DNA of 64,000 bases from Paenibacillus oralis. GTDB lineage: Bacteria > Bacillota > Bacilli > Paenibacillales > Paenibacillaceae. Shown one piece after another: positions 44,003 through 53,865 of the stretch. Position numbers and translations under genes: made by a program. The stretch's first letter is position 1. The number at the start of each line of letters is the position of its first letter. The notes beneath the pieces are model-generated. The model did not search any database, was not told the DNA's origin, and saw only the letters and a program-made list of their open reading frames with translations. The DNA is taken from the NCBI RefSeq assembly GCF_003863965.1, contig NZ_RRCN01000001.1:6631071-6695070 (forward strand), in the 5' to 3' direction.

Positions 44003-45489
44003 TTCGCCAAACCCCTTATCGCTTCTTTTGCTACGATTCGATCATCAAAATCGAGCACCGCGGTTCCGATCAACTGATAGGTTTCATGACCTTTCCCCGC
44101 AATCAATACTACATCTTCACGGCTTGCCATTTCAATAGCCTTTTGGATGGCCTCGCGGCGGTCAACGATCAGCTCATAACGGCTGCGATCCACCCCGTCG
44201 CCGAGCAATCCCTGCTCGATGTCGCTTAGTATAGCATCGGGATTTTCGGTGCGCGGGTTGTCGGAGGTCACGATGACGTGCTGGGCGTATTTCGCGGCGA
44301 TCCGCCCCATGATCGGACGCTTCGTGCGGTCCCGGTCGCCGCCGCAGCCGAAGACGCAGATGACGCGGCCTTGGGCAAACTCGTTAACGGTCCGCAGCAC
44401 ATTCTCCAGCCCGTCGGGAGTATGGGCGTAATCGACGATGACGGCGAAGGATTGGCCCTCATCGACCGCCTCGACCCGTCCTTCCACGCCTTTGACCGCT
44501 TCCAGGCTGGCCTTGATCCGTTCGAGCGGGATCCCTTCGAGCAAAGCGGCCGCGATCGCGGCTAGCGCGTTGTAAACGTTGAACTTGCCGACCATGCGCA
44601 GCGAAATATCGGCGCTGCCTTGGAAAGTGTCGACATGGAACAAGGTGCCTTTCGCGGTTATGGAAATGTCCGAGGCGCGGACATCGGCCTCGTTCTCCAC
44701 CCCGTACGTGATCGTTTCCGCGGCGGTTTGCTTGGCGAAATAGGAGCTTGCCGGGTCATCCGCATTAAGGACCGCGTAGCTTCGTTCGTTCGGATCGGCC
44801 GGATAAGCGTTGCCCAGGCGGGAGAAGAACAGCCCCTTGGCCCCGCGGTATTCTTCCATCGTGCTGTGATAATCCAAATGATCCTGGGTCAAATTTGTAA
44901 AGATGGCCGTCCGGAAAAACGTTCCTTTAACACGGCCCTGGTCCAGCGCATGGGAGGACACCTCCATCACGCAGTAATCCGCGCCGCCTTCGGCCATTTC
45001 GTGCAAATACCGCTGCAGTTCGAGCGATTCCGGCGTCGTGCCCGACATCGGATACGTACTGCCGGCGAATTTGCGCTGAATCGTGCCGATAAGCCCCGTA
45101 GAGCGTCCTTGATCCTCAAGAATGCGTTCGATCAAATAAGTCGTTGTCGTTTTGCCGTTCGTTCCGGTAACGCCGATGACCTTCAGACGACGGCTAGGAA
45201 ACCCGAAATACACGTTGCCCAAAACCGCCATCGCCAAACGGCTGTCCTTCACTTTGAGCTGGGGCAGCTTACAATCGTCAAGCCAACGTTCCACGACAAG
45301 CGCCGCCGCTCCTTTTTCCGCGGCTTGCGGAGCGAAGTCGTGCCCGTCGACCGTATGCCCGGGAAGGCATATAAACAAATCGCCGGGCTGAACCTTCCGC
45401 GAGTCGATGGCCATGCCTTCGCACGCCCGCTCCCCGTCGCCTCGTATTTGTGAAGCTATCAAATAAGTCGCCAATTCCTTAAGCAGCAT
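43999..45489 (-). CDS. murE: UDP-MurNAc-tripeptide synthetase, meso-DAP type
   Basis: Adds the third stem residue. The 496-residue protein starts MLLKELATYLIASQIRGDGE. It has GVTGTNGKTTTTYLIERIL, HLDYHSTMEEY and FGCGGDRDRTKRPIMG, and the substrate-selecting loop TSDNPRTENPDAI. DNPR at that position indicates meso-diaminopimelate rather than lysine, in keeping with dapL at the left end of the window. GGAGGGG precedes the ATG at 45489. Confidence 0.97.
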   Translation of the reverse strand: MLLKELATYLIASQIRGDGERACEGMAIDSRKVQPGDLFICLPGHTVDGHDFAPQAAEKGAAALVVERWLDDCKLPQLKVKDSRLAMAVLGNVYFGFPSRRLKVIGVTGTNGKTTTTYLIERILEDQGRSTGLIGTIQRKFAGSTYPMSGTTPESLELQRYLHEMAEGGADYCVMEVSSHALDQGRVKGTFFRTAIFTNLTQDHLDYHSTMEEYRGAKGLFFSRLGNAYPADPNERSYAVLNADDPASSYFAKQTAAETITYGVENEADVRASDISITAKGTLFHVDTFQGSADISLRMVGKFNVYNALAAIAAALLEGIPLERIKASLEAVKGVEGRVEAVDEGQSFAVIVDYAHTPDGLENVLRTVNEFAQGRVICVFGCGGDRDRTKRPIMGRIAAKYAQHVIVTSDNPRTENPDAILSDIEQGLLGDGVDRSRYELIVDRREAIQKAIEMASREDVVLIAGKGHETYQLIGTAVLDFDDRIVAKEAIRGLAK

Positions 45490-45567
45490 AACTACCCCTC
45501 CGTATTTCAACAACGTTCGTGAACACTCACTCTATATTATCACCAAAAACTGCAAAGTTCAGGAAAA

Positions 45568-47520
45568 TTATTCATTATGATTATGCAGTTGTTCCGCATC
45601 CGCCTCGCTGCCCATATAAATCCGGATCGTCGAACCCTTTTCGACCCGGGCTCCGGGTTTCGGCGCCTGGTTAATCACCACATTGCCCGCCCCCGATTTC
45701 GCCAGGTTGAAGTTCATGTTGAGGTCCTCATAGATCTCCTGCGCCGTATGTCCTATCAGATCGGGAACGGTGACGATCGGCGTCTCGCCGTATTTGTATT
45801 TCTTGGTGACCTGCTTTTGGCGGGGCGGAACTTGCATGTATTCCAGCGCATCCTCCATAATATTCCGCACGATCGGAGCGGCTACCACACCGCCGAATTG
45901 AACCCCTTGCGGATTGTCGACCGCCGTATAAACAACCAATTGCGGATCGTCCGCCGGAGCGAAGCCGATAAAAGAAACGATGTGCTCGTTTGCAGAATAT
46001 CGCCCGTTAATGACCTTTTGCGCCGTCCCGGTCTTTCCGCCAACGCGGTAGCCATCGATGAAGGCGTTGCCGCCCGTGCCGTTGGCGACGACGCTTTCCA
46101 GTGCGGTTCGAACCTGCTTGGACGTCTCTTCCGAAATGACCTGGCGCACCAGCTGCGGCGTCGATTCCGAGACGACCTCGCCCGTGTCGGGGTTCGTCCA
46201 CGACTTGGCGACGTAAGGCTTATACAGCTTCCCGCCGTTGATCGCGGCCGAAACCGCGGTGATCTGCTGAATCGGCGTCACCGACACCCCTTGGCCGAAC
46301 GAGGTCGTCGCCAGTTCCACCGGGCCGACCCGGGACAGCTTGAAGAGGATTCCGTTTTCCTCGCCGTTCAGGTCGATCCCGGTTTTGCTGCCGAAGCCGA
46401 AATTTTTGATGTACTGGAACAGCGTTTCTTTGCCCAGGCGCTGCCCGAGCGCTACGAACCCGGGGTTGCAGGAATTCTCCACCACCTGGAGGAACGTCTG
46501 GCTGCCGTGCCCGCCCCTCTTCCAGCAGCGGAGCGTGGCCCCGCCAACCTTGACATACCCCGGATCAAAAAAACGATCTCCCAGCAGATCGACCTTTTTC
46601 TCTTGGAGCGCCGCGGCCAAGGTGATAATCTTGAACGTGGAACCCGGTTCGTATGTCATCCAAATCGGAAGGTTCCGGTTATATACCGCCGGATCGTATT
46701 CCTGATATTGCCCGGGCTCAAAGCCCGGTCTCGCCGCCATGCCCAAAATTTCGCCCGTCTTCGGATTCATTGCGATGGTCAGCGCCGAGTCGGCTTGCAG
46801 CCGGTCCATCGCCTGATCCAACTCGCGCTCGATGATGCTTTGGATCGGTTTGTCGATCGTCAGCGTCAGGTTCAGCCCGTCTTTTGGCTCCACATATTTC
46901 TCCGACGATCCCGGCATCAATCTGCCGCCGGCGTCGGACAAATAGGACACGCTTCCGTTCATGCCGCTCAGCAGGCTCTCGTATTTGCTTTCCACTCCGG
47001 TCAGCCCCTGGTTGTAGCTGCCGGTAAAACCTAAGATATGAGCGGCAAGTCCTCCATAAGGATAATATCTTTTGTTGTCTTCGGCAACAACAATACCCGG
47101 AAGAGCCAAATCACGAATTTGCTGCGCTTTTTCCATCGTAATTTTGCGTCCGCCGGGTTGCAGCCTGACTATGGATTGTTTCTTGGTGATCGACTTCAAG
47201 ATCTCGTCCTCGTTCATGCCGACCAGAGGCGCCAAGCTTTTGGCCGTCTGCTCCCGATTTTTGATCTGCACCGGAATGGCCATGACCGTCGGGGTCGTGA
47301 TATTGTAAGCAAGCACGTTGCCGTTCCGGTCGCTAATTTCTCCCCGCTTTGCCGAATAAGGGATGTTCCGGCGCCAGGAGTCCTCCGCTTTGGCCGACAA
47401 CTCCGCCCCTTTTCCGATCTGCACATAGGCAAGGCGCACGGCAAGGGCCGCAAATAACAAACACAACACCATCAACAGCCAGAACAGTCTTCGTCTGACG
47501 GTAAACTTGGAAATTTTCAC
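45568..47520 (-). CDS. spoVD: Sporulation class B penicillin-binding protein SpoVD
   Basis: Transpeptidase for spore cortex peptidoglycan, partner of SpoVE. The 650-residue protein begins with GTG at 47520 (KISKFTVRRRLFWLLMVLCL), which has AGGGGGG six bases upstream; the ATG at 47562 has none. It contains one transmembrane helix, the dimerisation domain and the transpeptidase motifs STFK (in YEPGSTFKII), SCN (VENSCNPGF) and KTGTAQK. A single C-terminal PASTA domain starts at VTVPDLIGHTAQEIYEDL. Its place between pbpB and murE is canonical. Confidence 0.95.
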   Translation of the reverse strand: MKISKFTVRRRLFWLLMVLCLLFAALAVRLAYVQIGKGAELSAKAEDSWRRNIPYSAKRGEISDRNGNVLAYNITTPTVMAIPVQIKNREQTAKSLAPLVGMNEDEILKSITKKQSIVRLQPGGRKITMEKAQQIRDLALPGIVVAEDNKRYYPYGGLAAHILGFTGSYNQGLTGVESKYESLLSGMNGSVSYLSDAGGRLMPGSSEKYVEPKDGLNLTLTIDKPIQSIIERELDQAMDRLQADSALTIAMNPKTGEILGMAARPGFEPGQYQEYDPAVYNRNLPIWMTYEPGSTFKIITLAAALQEKKVDLLGDRFFDPGYVKVGGATLRCWKRGGHGSQTFLQVVENSCNPGFVALGQRLGKETLFQYIKNFGFGSKTGIDLNGEENGILFKLSRVGPVELATTSFGQGVSVTPIQQITAVSAAINGGKLYKPYVAKSWTNPDTGEVVSESTPQLVRQVISEETSKQVRTALESVVANGTGGNAFIDGYRVGGKTGTAQKVINGRYSANEHIVSFIGFAPADDPQLVVYTAVDNPQGVQFGGVVAAPIVRNIMEDALEYMQVPPRQKQVTKKYKYGETPIVTVPDLIGHTAQEIYEDLNMNFNLAKSGAGNVVINQAPKPGARVEKGSTIRIYMGSEADAEQLHNHNE

Positions 47521-47681
47521 TGGTTGCCCCCCTATCCCATCCTGACGTTTGAATGTTTTCATATCAAGGATATTCAGGACAACCAGGGGTTAGAACAAGC
47601 TATGGCGAGTTCGCGGAGGCGTCCCCGCAGGAATGCTCCCCGGCGGAGGAGCTTTTTTGCCTGCGCAGGACCAGCGGAGCC

Positions 47682-49955
47682 CTAACCGCTTGGGCCCCCG
47701 CTGCCGGACTGTCCGTCATTGCCGCTTTTGTCCGCGCCCGCCGCGGACCCGCCGGAGGCTTCGCCGTCCGCCGCCTCACTGCCGGCCGCCGCTTCCCCCT
47801 TCGCTGCCTCCTCCGTGACCGGCGGTTCAAGCGTTAATTCGACCGCCCGCGCGCCGTTCGTTTCGACGACTTTTTGCGCCACGACGTAACCTTCGCCTGC
47901 CGCAGTTGCCGGCACCTGCAGCACGGCCAACAGCTCCATGGCATCGCGCAGCGATTTCCCCTTTAGGTTGGGGATCTTCATATCGGCGCCGTTTTCGGTC
48001 AGCAAATACACGAACTGGCCCGATTTCAGCACGCTCCCCGCTTTCGGGAAATGAGAGATGATTTCAGAGCCGCTTCCCAACGTCACGTAGGAAATCCCTT
48101 GGGCAGCGAGTTTGTTTTTGGCCTCCTGAACCGGCAGCTTGCTCATTTCCGGAACTTTAGGCCCGTTCGCGGCCTGTTTCGTTTTCTCGGCCCCGCTGTC
48201 GCTCGTTTTAGGCACGCCCATATACTGCAGGATTTGATTCATGATTTTTTTGAATACCGGGCCCGCCGCCGTACCGCCGCCTAAATCAGGATCCTTCGGT
48301 TCATCGATCAGAACCAGCAGGGCGACCTTCGGATCGTCCACCGGCGCGTAACCGACAAAAGAAACGACTTGCTTCAATTTGGTGTATTCGCCATTAACAG
48401 GCTTTACCGCCGTGCCCGTTTTCCCGGCAACCCTGTACCCCTCGATATAAGCGTGTTTACCGGTGCCGATCGTCCGGTCGGAAACGACCTGCTCCAAGTA
48501 GCTTCCAACTTCCTTGGCGGTTTCCGGCGTGATCACCTGGCGCACCACCTTGGGCTCGGTTTTTACCGTTTCCCCGGTCTGAGGGTCGGTCATCGATTTG
48601 ACGATATGCGGCTCCATCAGCTTGCCGCCATTGGCTATAGCCGATATTGCAACGATCTGCTGCAGCGGCGTAACAAGCAGCTTGCCGTGCCCGTAGGACA
48701 TCACCGCGAAATCGGCCTGCTGCTCCGGCTTCACGGTCCCTTTGTACTCACCCGGCAACTCGATGCCGGTCTTCTGTCCGAAACCAAAGTTATCGACGTA
48801 GGTTTTAAGGCGTTCGGGCCCCAGCTTTTCGTAGCCCAATTTGACGAACGCTACATTGCTGGAACGTTTGACGCCTTCCAAATATGTGATCGGGCCCCAA
48901 CCGGATTCTTTAATATCGCTGACCGTTCGGCCCGCTATATGGATACTCCCGGACATATATCTATCCTCCGGATTAAACAAACCTTCCTGAACAGCTCCGG
49001 CTAAAGGTACGATTTTAAACGTGGAACCCGGCTCGTACACCGAACTGATGGCATGGTTGTAAAAATTTCTCTGCTCGACGCCAGCCCAATATTCGTTGGG
49101 ATTGTAGGTGGGCATGTTCGCCATCCCGAGAATTTCCATCGTGTTCGGATCGGCGGCGATAACGGTCATGCTGATCGGCTGCAGCTCGTTATACGCTTCC
49201 TTCATCGCTTGTTCGATGTAATGCTGGATCGTATTATCGATCGTCAGCTGCAGATTCTGCCCGTTTTTCGCCGGCTGGTAAATTTCGCTGGCTTTCGGGA
49301 TTTCGATCCCTCTGCCGTCGCGCTTATATTCGATATAACCGTCTTCTCCCTTAAGCTTCTCGTCGTAAGAAGCCTCCAGGCCGGACACCGCGTTTCCGTC
49401 GCGGTCGGTATAGCCCAAAATATGAGCGGCTAGGCTATTTTTAGGATAATAGCGTTTCTGTTCCTTCATCAAATAAATGCCGGTGTCTTCCACTTTCTCA
49501 TGCTCTTGCAGCAGCTTGTTTCGGAAAGCCTCCACTTGATCGCTAAGCTCCTGGTCAATCTTCAAACCTTCATTCCGCACTTCCCGATGGGTGTAATACT
49601 CCCCGTCTTTCGTCTTGGCATTGACGAGGTCGCGCATCTCCTGCTCATCCTTACCGAGAATCCGGCTTAACCCCTCAGTCACTTCATTTTCCAGCCCGCT
49701 GGCATGAATGGTCTTCGGATTGATCGCCACCGTATAGGCGGGAGCGTCCATAGCCAATACGTCGCCTTTGCGGTCCGTGATCGTTCCCCGTGCGGCGGGC
49801 AAATCCTTTTTGGTGGACCATAGTTCTTCGGCATGGGCCTGCCAAAAATCCTCCTGAACAATCTGCAGCCAAAACACTCTTCCTATCAATACAGCAAAAA
49901 AGAGGGTGGCGCATCCCCCTATCAGCAATGTTCGCAGTCTAATTCTTTTAATCAT
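47682..49955 (-). CDS. Class B penicillin-binding protein PBP2B, second tandem copy
   Basis: Septal transpeptidase paralogue of 757 residues. Features are a transmembrane helix at about 8-30, the dimerisation domain, the active-site serine in STFK at 311-314, SSN at 365-367 and KTGTA at 512-516. Two PASTA domains follow (about 615-745), then a low-complexity Gly/Ser/Glu/Ala tail. All catalytic motifs are intact. It has exactly the same length as the upstream copy (50024-52297), which it matches at about 85-88% of residues by eye; only five residues differ in the first 118. B. subtilis has a single pbpB here. GAGAGGTC precedes the ATG. Confidence 0.93.
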   Translation of the reverse strand: MIKRIRLRTLLIGGCATLFFAVLIGRVFWLQIVQEDFWQAHAEELWSTKKDLPAARGTITDRKGDVLAMDAPAYTVAINPKTIHASGLENEVTEGLSRILGKDEQEMRDLVNAKTKDGEYYTHREVRNEGLKIDQELSDQVEAFRNKLLQEHEKVEDTGIYLMKEQKRYYPKNSLAAHILGYTDRDGNAVSGLEASYDEKLKGEDGYIEYKRDGRGIEIPKASEIYQPAKNGQNLQLTIDNTIQHYIEQAMKEAYNELQPISMTVIAADPNTMEILGMANMPTYNPNEYWAGVEQRNFYNHAISSVYEPGSTFKIVPLAGAVQEGLFNPEDRYMSGSIHIAGRTVSDIKESGWGPITYLEGVKRSSNVAFVKLGYEKLGPERLKTYVDNFGFGQKTGIELPGEYKGTVKPEQQADFAVMSYGHGKLLVTPLQQIVAISAIANGGKLMEPHIVKSMTDPQTGETVKTEPKVVRQVITPETAKEVGSYLEQVVSDRTIGTGKHAYIEGYRVAGKTGTAVKPVNGEYTKLKQVVSFVGYAPVDDPKVALLVLIDEPKDPDLGGGTAAGPVFKKIMNQILQYMGVPKTSDSGAEKTKQAANGPKVPEMSKLPVQEAKNKLAAQGISYVTLGSGSEIISHFPKAGSVLKSGQFVYLLTENGADMKIPNLKGKSLRDAMELLAVLQVPATAAGEGYVVAQKVVETNGARAVELTLEPPVTEEAAKGEAAAGSEAADGEASGGSAAGADKSGNDGQSGSGGPSG

Positions 49956-50023
49956 CGCAAGACCTCTCCAATTGCCGTTATTTCCGAGCCGGCTTTAGCG
50001 TCAGCGCCGGCCCCGGCGGAGCC

Positions 50024-52297
50024 TTAGCCGCTTGGGCTCCCGCCGCCGGACTGTCCGTCATCGCCGCTTTTGTCCGCGCCTGCCGCGGACTCGCCGGAGG
50101 CTTCGCCGTCCGCCGCCTCACTGCCGGCTGACGCTTCCCCCTTCGCTGCCTCCTCGGTGACCGGCGGTTCAAGCGTTAATTCGACCCTTCGCGCCCCGTT
50201 TTCTTCGATCACTTTTTGCGAGGCGACGTATCCTTCCCCCTTCGCGGTGACCGGCACCTGAAGAACCGATAGCAACTCCAACGCATCCCGCAGCGATTCT
50301 CCTTTCAGGTTCGGGATTTTCATGTTCGCCCCTTCTTCGGTCAGCAAATACACAAATTGGCCCGTTTTCAGGAAACTTCCCGCTTTGGGGTATTGGGAGA
50401 TAATTCCCGTACCGCTTCCCAAGGTCGCGTAGGATATCCCTGAAGCGACAAGGGTGTCTTTGGCTTTCTGCACGTCCATTCCCTTAAGGTCGGGAACCTT
50501 CGGCCCGCTCTCAGCCTGCTTAGTTTTGTCGGCGTTGGCGTCGCTCGTTTTAGGTACGCCCATGTACTGCAGAATTTGATTCATGATTTTTTTGAACACC
50601 GGGCCCGCCGCTGTACCGCCGCCCAGTTCAGGGTCCTTCGGCTCGTCGATTACAACGATGATTGCAACTTTCGGATCGTCAACCGGCGCATACCCGATAA
50701 AGGAAACAACCTGCTTGGAATAGTTGTATTCGCCGTTGACAACTTTTACGGCCGTGCCCGTTTTCCCGGCGATCCGGTAACCCTCAATGTAAGCATGGCG
50801 GCCGGTACCGATTTTCTGGTCGGAAACGACCTGTTCCAAATAACCGCCAACTTCCTTTGCGGTTTCCGGCGTGATCACCTGGCGGATAACTTTAGGTTCA
50901 GTTTTCTCCGTTTTACCGGTTTGCGGATCGGTGATGGATTTGACGATATGCGGCTCCATCAACTTGCCCCCGTTCGCCACCGCCGACACCGCAACGACCT
51001 GCTGCAGCGGCGTAACGAGCAGCTTGCCGTGCCCGTAGGACATCGCCGCGAAGTCGGCCTGCTGCACCGGGTCCACGATCCCTTTGGCCTCACCCGGAAG
51101 CTCGATGCCCGTCTTTTGCCCGAACCCGAAATTGTCGACATAGCTTTTCAGCCGCTCGGGGCCCAGCATCTCATAACCCAGTTTGACAAAACCGACGTTA
51201 CTGGAACGTTTCACACCCTCCAAGTAAGTGATCGGCCCCCAGCCGGATCGTTTTAAATCGTGGATCGTTCGCCCCGGAACACGGATACTACCCGACATAT
51301 AAGTGGCATTCGGGTTAAAAAGACCTTCCTGAACAGCCCCGGCCAAGGTCACAATTTTAAATGTGGAACCCGGCTCGTACACCGATTTGATAGCATGGTT
51401 GTAAAAGTTTTTCTGATCGACGTCGGCCCAATATTCATTCGGGTTATATGTAGGCATGTTCGCCATCCCGAGAATTTCCATCGTTTTCGGATCGACGGCG
51501 ATGACGCTCATGCTGATCGGCTGCAGCTCGTTATACGCTTCCTTCATCGCTTGTTCGATGTAATGCTGGATCGTATCGTCAATCGTCAACTGCAGATTCT
51601 GCCCGTTTTTCGCCGGCTGGTAAATTTCGCTGGCTTTCGGGATCTCGATTCCCCTGCCGTCGCGTTTGTATTCAAGGTAGCCGTCCTGTCCCTTAAGCTC
51701 CTCGTCGTAAGAAGCCTCCAGGCCGGACACCGCGTTTCCGTCGCGGTCGGTATAGCCCAAAATATGAGCGGCCAGGCTCTTTTGAGGATAATAGCGTTTT
51801 TGCTCCTTCATCAAATAAATGCCGGTGTCTTTCAATTTCTCATGCTCTTGCAGCAGCTTGTTTCTGAAAGCTTCCACTTGATCGCTGAGTTCCTGGTCAA
51901 TTTTCAAGCCTTCGTTGCGCACTTCCCGATGGGTGGAATATTTCCCGTCTTTCGTCTTGGCATTGACGAGGTCGCGCATCTCCTGCTCATCTTTACCGAG
52001 AATCCGGCTTAACCCCTCAGTCACTTCATTTTCCAGCCCGCTGGCATGAATGATCTCCGGATTGATCGCCACCGTATAGGCGGGAGCGTCCATGGCCAAT
52101 ACGTCGCCTTTGCGGTCCGTGATCGTTCCCCGTGCGGCGGGCAAATCCTTTTTGGTAGACCATAGTTCTTCGGCGTGGGCCTGCCAAAAATCCTCCTGAA
52201 CAATCTGCAGCCAAAACACTCTTCCTATCAATACAGCAAAAAAGAGGGTGACGCATCCCCCTATTAGCAATGTTCGAAGTTTTATTCTCTTGGTCAT
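50024..52297 (-). CDS. pbpB: Class B penicillin-binding protein PBP2B, first tandem copy
   Basis: Essential-type septal transpeptidase, 757 residues, immediately after ftsL as in Bacillus. It begins MTKRIKLRTLLIGGCVTLFF (transmembrane helix). It carries YEPGSTFKIV, KRSSNVGFVKL and AGKTGTAVKV, then two PASTA domains (PKVPDLKGMDVQKAKDTLV and NMKIPNLKGESLRDALELL) and the acidic/Gly-Ser tail also seen in the second copy. The position suggests this is the ancestral pbpB; a 68-bp gap separates the copies. Differences between them lie mainly around the transpeptidase loops (residues 320-420) and in the PASTA region. Confidence 0.94.
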   Translation of the reverse strand: MTKRIKLRTLLIGGCVTLFFAVLIGRVFWLQIVQEDFWQAHAEELWSTKKDLPAARGTITDRKGDVLAMDAPAYTVAINPEIIHASGLENEVTEGLSRILGKDEQEMRDLVNAKTKDGKYSTHREVRNEGLKIDQELSDQVEAFRNKLLQEHEKLKDTGIYLMKEQKRYYPQKSLAAHILGYTDRDGNAVSGLEASYDEELKGQDGYLEYKRDGRGIEIPKASEIYQPAKNGQNLQLTIDDTIQHYIEQAMKEAYNELQPISMSVIAVDPKTMEILGMANMPTYNPNEYWADVDQKNFYNHAIKSVYEPGSTFKIVTLAGAVQEGLFNPNATYMSGSIRVPGRTIHDLKRSGWGPITYLEGVKRSSNVGFVKLGYEMLGPERLKSYVDNFGFGQKTGIELPGEAKGIVDPVQQADFAAMSYGHGKLLVTPLQQVVAVSAVANGGKLMEPHIVKSITDPQTGKTEKTEPKVIRQVITPETAKEVGGYLEQVVSDQKIGTGRHAYIEGYRIAGKTGTAVKVVNGEYNYSKQVVSFIGYAPVDDPKVAIIVVIDEPKDPELGGGTAAGPVFKKIMNQILQYMGVPKTSDANADKTKQAESGPKVPDLKGMDVQKAKDTLVASGISYATLGSGTGIISQYPKAGSFLKTGQFVYLLTEEGANMKIPNLKGESLRDALELLSVLQVPVTAKGEGYVASQKVIEENGARRVELTLEPPVTEEAAKGEASAGSEAADGEASGESAAGADKSGDDGQSGGGSPSG

Positions 52298-52320
52298 GGT
52301 AAAACCTCTTTAAACTAAGA

Positions 52321-52791
52321 TTATTTTCGGATTGCCGTCAGGCCATCCGCATTGCCCGTCTCTTCCAATGAGCCGTCAGTCTCCGCGCTGTCGTCCGGAG
52401 TTGCCGCCGATGATGCTCCCGCCGGAACCTGAACATGGAACCCTTCTTCTTCCGGCTCAACATAACCAAGTTTGGCCGCTTCCTCAGGGATTTGCTCCTC
52501 CAGTTTTTCTTTTTTGACCGACAATTCCTTGATCTCGGCGCTCATCGCTTGAATATCCGTATTCAAATTAAACATTTGCCGCTTGATGTTGTAAAGTGTA
52601 ACATTTTGCCATAAAAGACCGGCCATCACCGCCACGCAAAAAATAATCGTCACCATGTACAGCAGTTTCTCGCGAACCGGAAGCGTTGAGCGGCGAGTGA
52701 CGACCTTCGTCGTTTCGCGATAGCGCTGTGACGGATACTTACGTTCTGCTGACTTTTCTTTTACTGCCAAGTTCCCCCGCGAATAAGCCAT
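52321..52791 (-). CDS. ftsL: Cell-division protein FtsL
   Basis: Bitopic divisome activator. The 156-residue protein has a basic N-terminus, one transmembrane helix (LLYMVTIIFCVAVMAGLLW), a leucine-zipper-like coiled coil (YNIKRQMFNLNTDIQAMSAE) and an acidic, Ala/Ser-rich C-terminal tail longer than in B. subtilis FtsL (117 residues). Its ATG directly follows the rsmH stop; GGAGG lies upstream. The sequence is poorly conserved, so the call rests on topology and position between rsmH and pbpB. Confidence 0.9.
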   Translation of the reverse strand: MAYSRGNLAVKEKSAERKYPSQRYRETTKVVTRRSTLPVREKLLYMVTIIFCVAVMAGLLWQNVTLYNIKRQMFNLNTDIQAMSAEIKELSVKKEKLEEQIPEEAAKLGYVEPEEEGFHVQVPAGASSAATPDDSAETDGSLEETGNADGLTAIRK

Positions 52792-53766
52792 TTACGATTC
52801 CTCCACTAAGGTTTGCAATTTCTCCGCCACGCGCAATTTTGCCGACCGCGCCCGCGAGTTTTCGGCCAGTTCCCTCTCCGTCGGAACCACCGGTTTCCGG
52901 TTTATTAACTTCAGCGACCCCTTTCCCCCGCACACGCACATCGGAAAGTCGGGAGGACAGGTGCATTTCTCCACATAACCGGCAAAAATCTGCTTGCAGA
53001 TGCGGTCCTCCAAAGAATGAAAGGTGATGACCGAAACTCTTCCGCCCGGCGCCAAACAACGAATCGCGGCATGCAAGCCGTCTTCAAACGCGCCAAGCTC
53101 GTCGTTTACGGCGATCCGCAGCGCCTGAAAGCTGCGTTTGGCGGGGTGCCCGCCCGTTCGCCGGGCCGCCGCCGGGATTCCTTCCTTGATCAGCTCGACC
53201 AGTTGACCGGTCGTTTCCACCGGCTCCTGTTCGCGCCTCTCCACAATGACCTTGGCGATGCGCCTGGAGAACTTCTCTTCTCCGTACTGGAACAAAATGC
53301 GGGCAATTTCCCGCTCCGGCCATTCGTTAACGATTTCCCGGGCCGTGAGCCGCGCCGTTTGATCCATGCGCATATCAAGCGGAGCATCGGCGTTGTAGCT
53401 GAAGCCGCGTTCCCCCTCGTCGAACTGCGGAGACGAAACGCCTAGATCAAACAGCACGCCGTCCACTTGCGGAACCCCGTTCAGCCGAGGGATACCGCCC
53501 AGCTCCAGCAGCTTTTGTTCCAGATGGCGAAAATTGCTTTTCACCAAAGTTAACTTGTCCGCATAAGGGGCCAAACGTTCTTTGGCATTGTCCAGCGCCC
53601 AGTCGTCCTGATCAAAAGCAATCAGCCTGCCGCCTTCGCCAAGCCGGGACAAAATAACCGAGCTGTGGCCGCCGCCCCCCAGCGTGCAATCTACGTAAAT
53701 GCCGTCCGGCTTGATGCGCAGCCCTTCTGTCGCTTCTTCTTTAAGCACCGTGATGTGATGAAACAC
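52792..53766 (-). CDS. rsmH: 16S rRNA (cytosine-1402 N4)-methyltransferase
   Basis: SAM-dependent methyltransferase (MraW) modifying C1402 in the ribosomal P-site. The 324-residue protein begins [20 protein letters not shown]. It has the SAM loop [34 protein letters not shown] and [15 protein letters not shown], followed by [13 protein letters not shown]. The start is GTG with GGAGGGG upstream. Second gene of the dcw cluster. Confidence 0.97.
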   Translation of the reverse strand: MFHHITVLKEEATEGLRIKPDGIYVDCTLGGGGHSSVILSRLGEGGRLIAFDQDDWALDNAKERLAPYADKLTLVKSNFRHLEQKLLELGGIPRLNGVPQVDGVLFDLGVSSPQFDEGERGFSYNADAPLDMRMDQTARLTAREIVNEWPEREIARILFQYGEEKFSRRIAKVIVERREQEPVETTGQLVELIKEGIPAAARRTGGHPAKRSFQALRIAVNDELGAFEDGLHAAIRCLAPGGRVSVITFHSLEDRICKQIFAGYVEKCTCPPDFPMCVCGGKGSLKLINRKPVVPTERELAENSRARSAKLRVAEKLQTLVEES

Positions 53767-53865
53767 GACTAACGCCCCTCCAGACTAGAACTTGATTTTA
53801 AATAAACCTGGTTACATCTTCGAAAGCCGGCTTTTTAACTATCTTTAGATATTGTTAACTACCTT

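Noticed and set aside
47636-47664. Terminator-like hairpin with T-run on the plus strand between spoVD and the second pbpB copy
   Set aside because: There is no plus-strand gene upstream to terminate and the stem is only five base pairs; on the minus strand the T-run is at the wrong end.
47682-52297. The pbpB pair as an assembly artefact
   Set aside because: The copies differ at roughly an eighth of residues across most of their length and are separated by unique sequence, so a simple collapsed or duplicated read artefact does not explain them.
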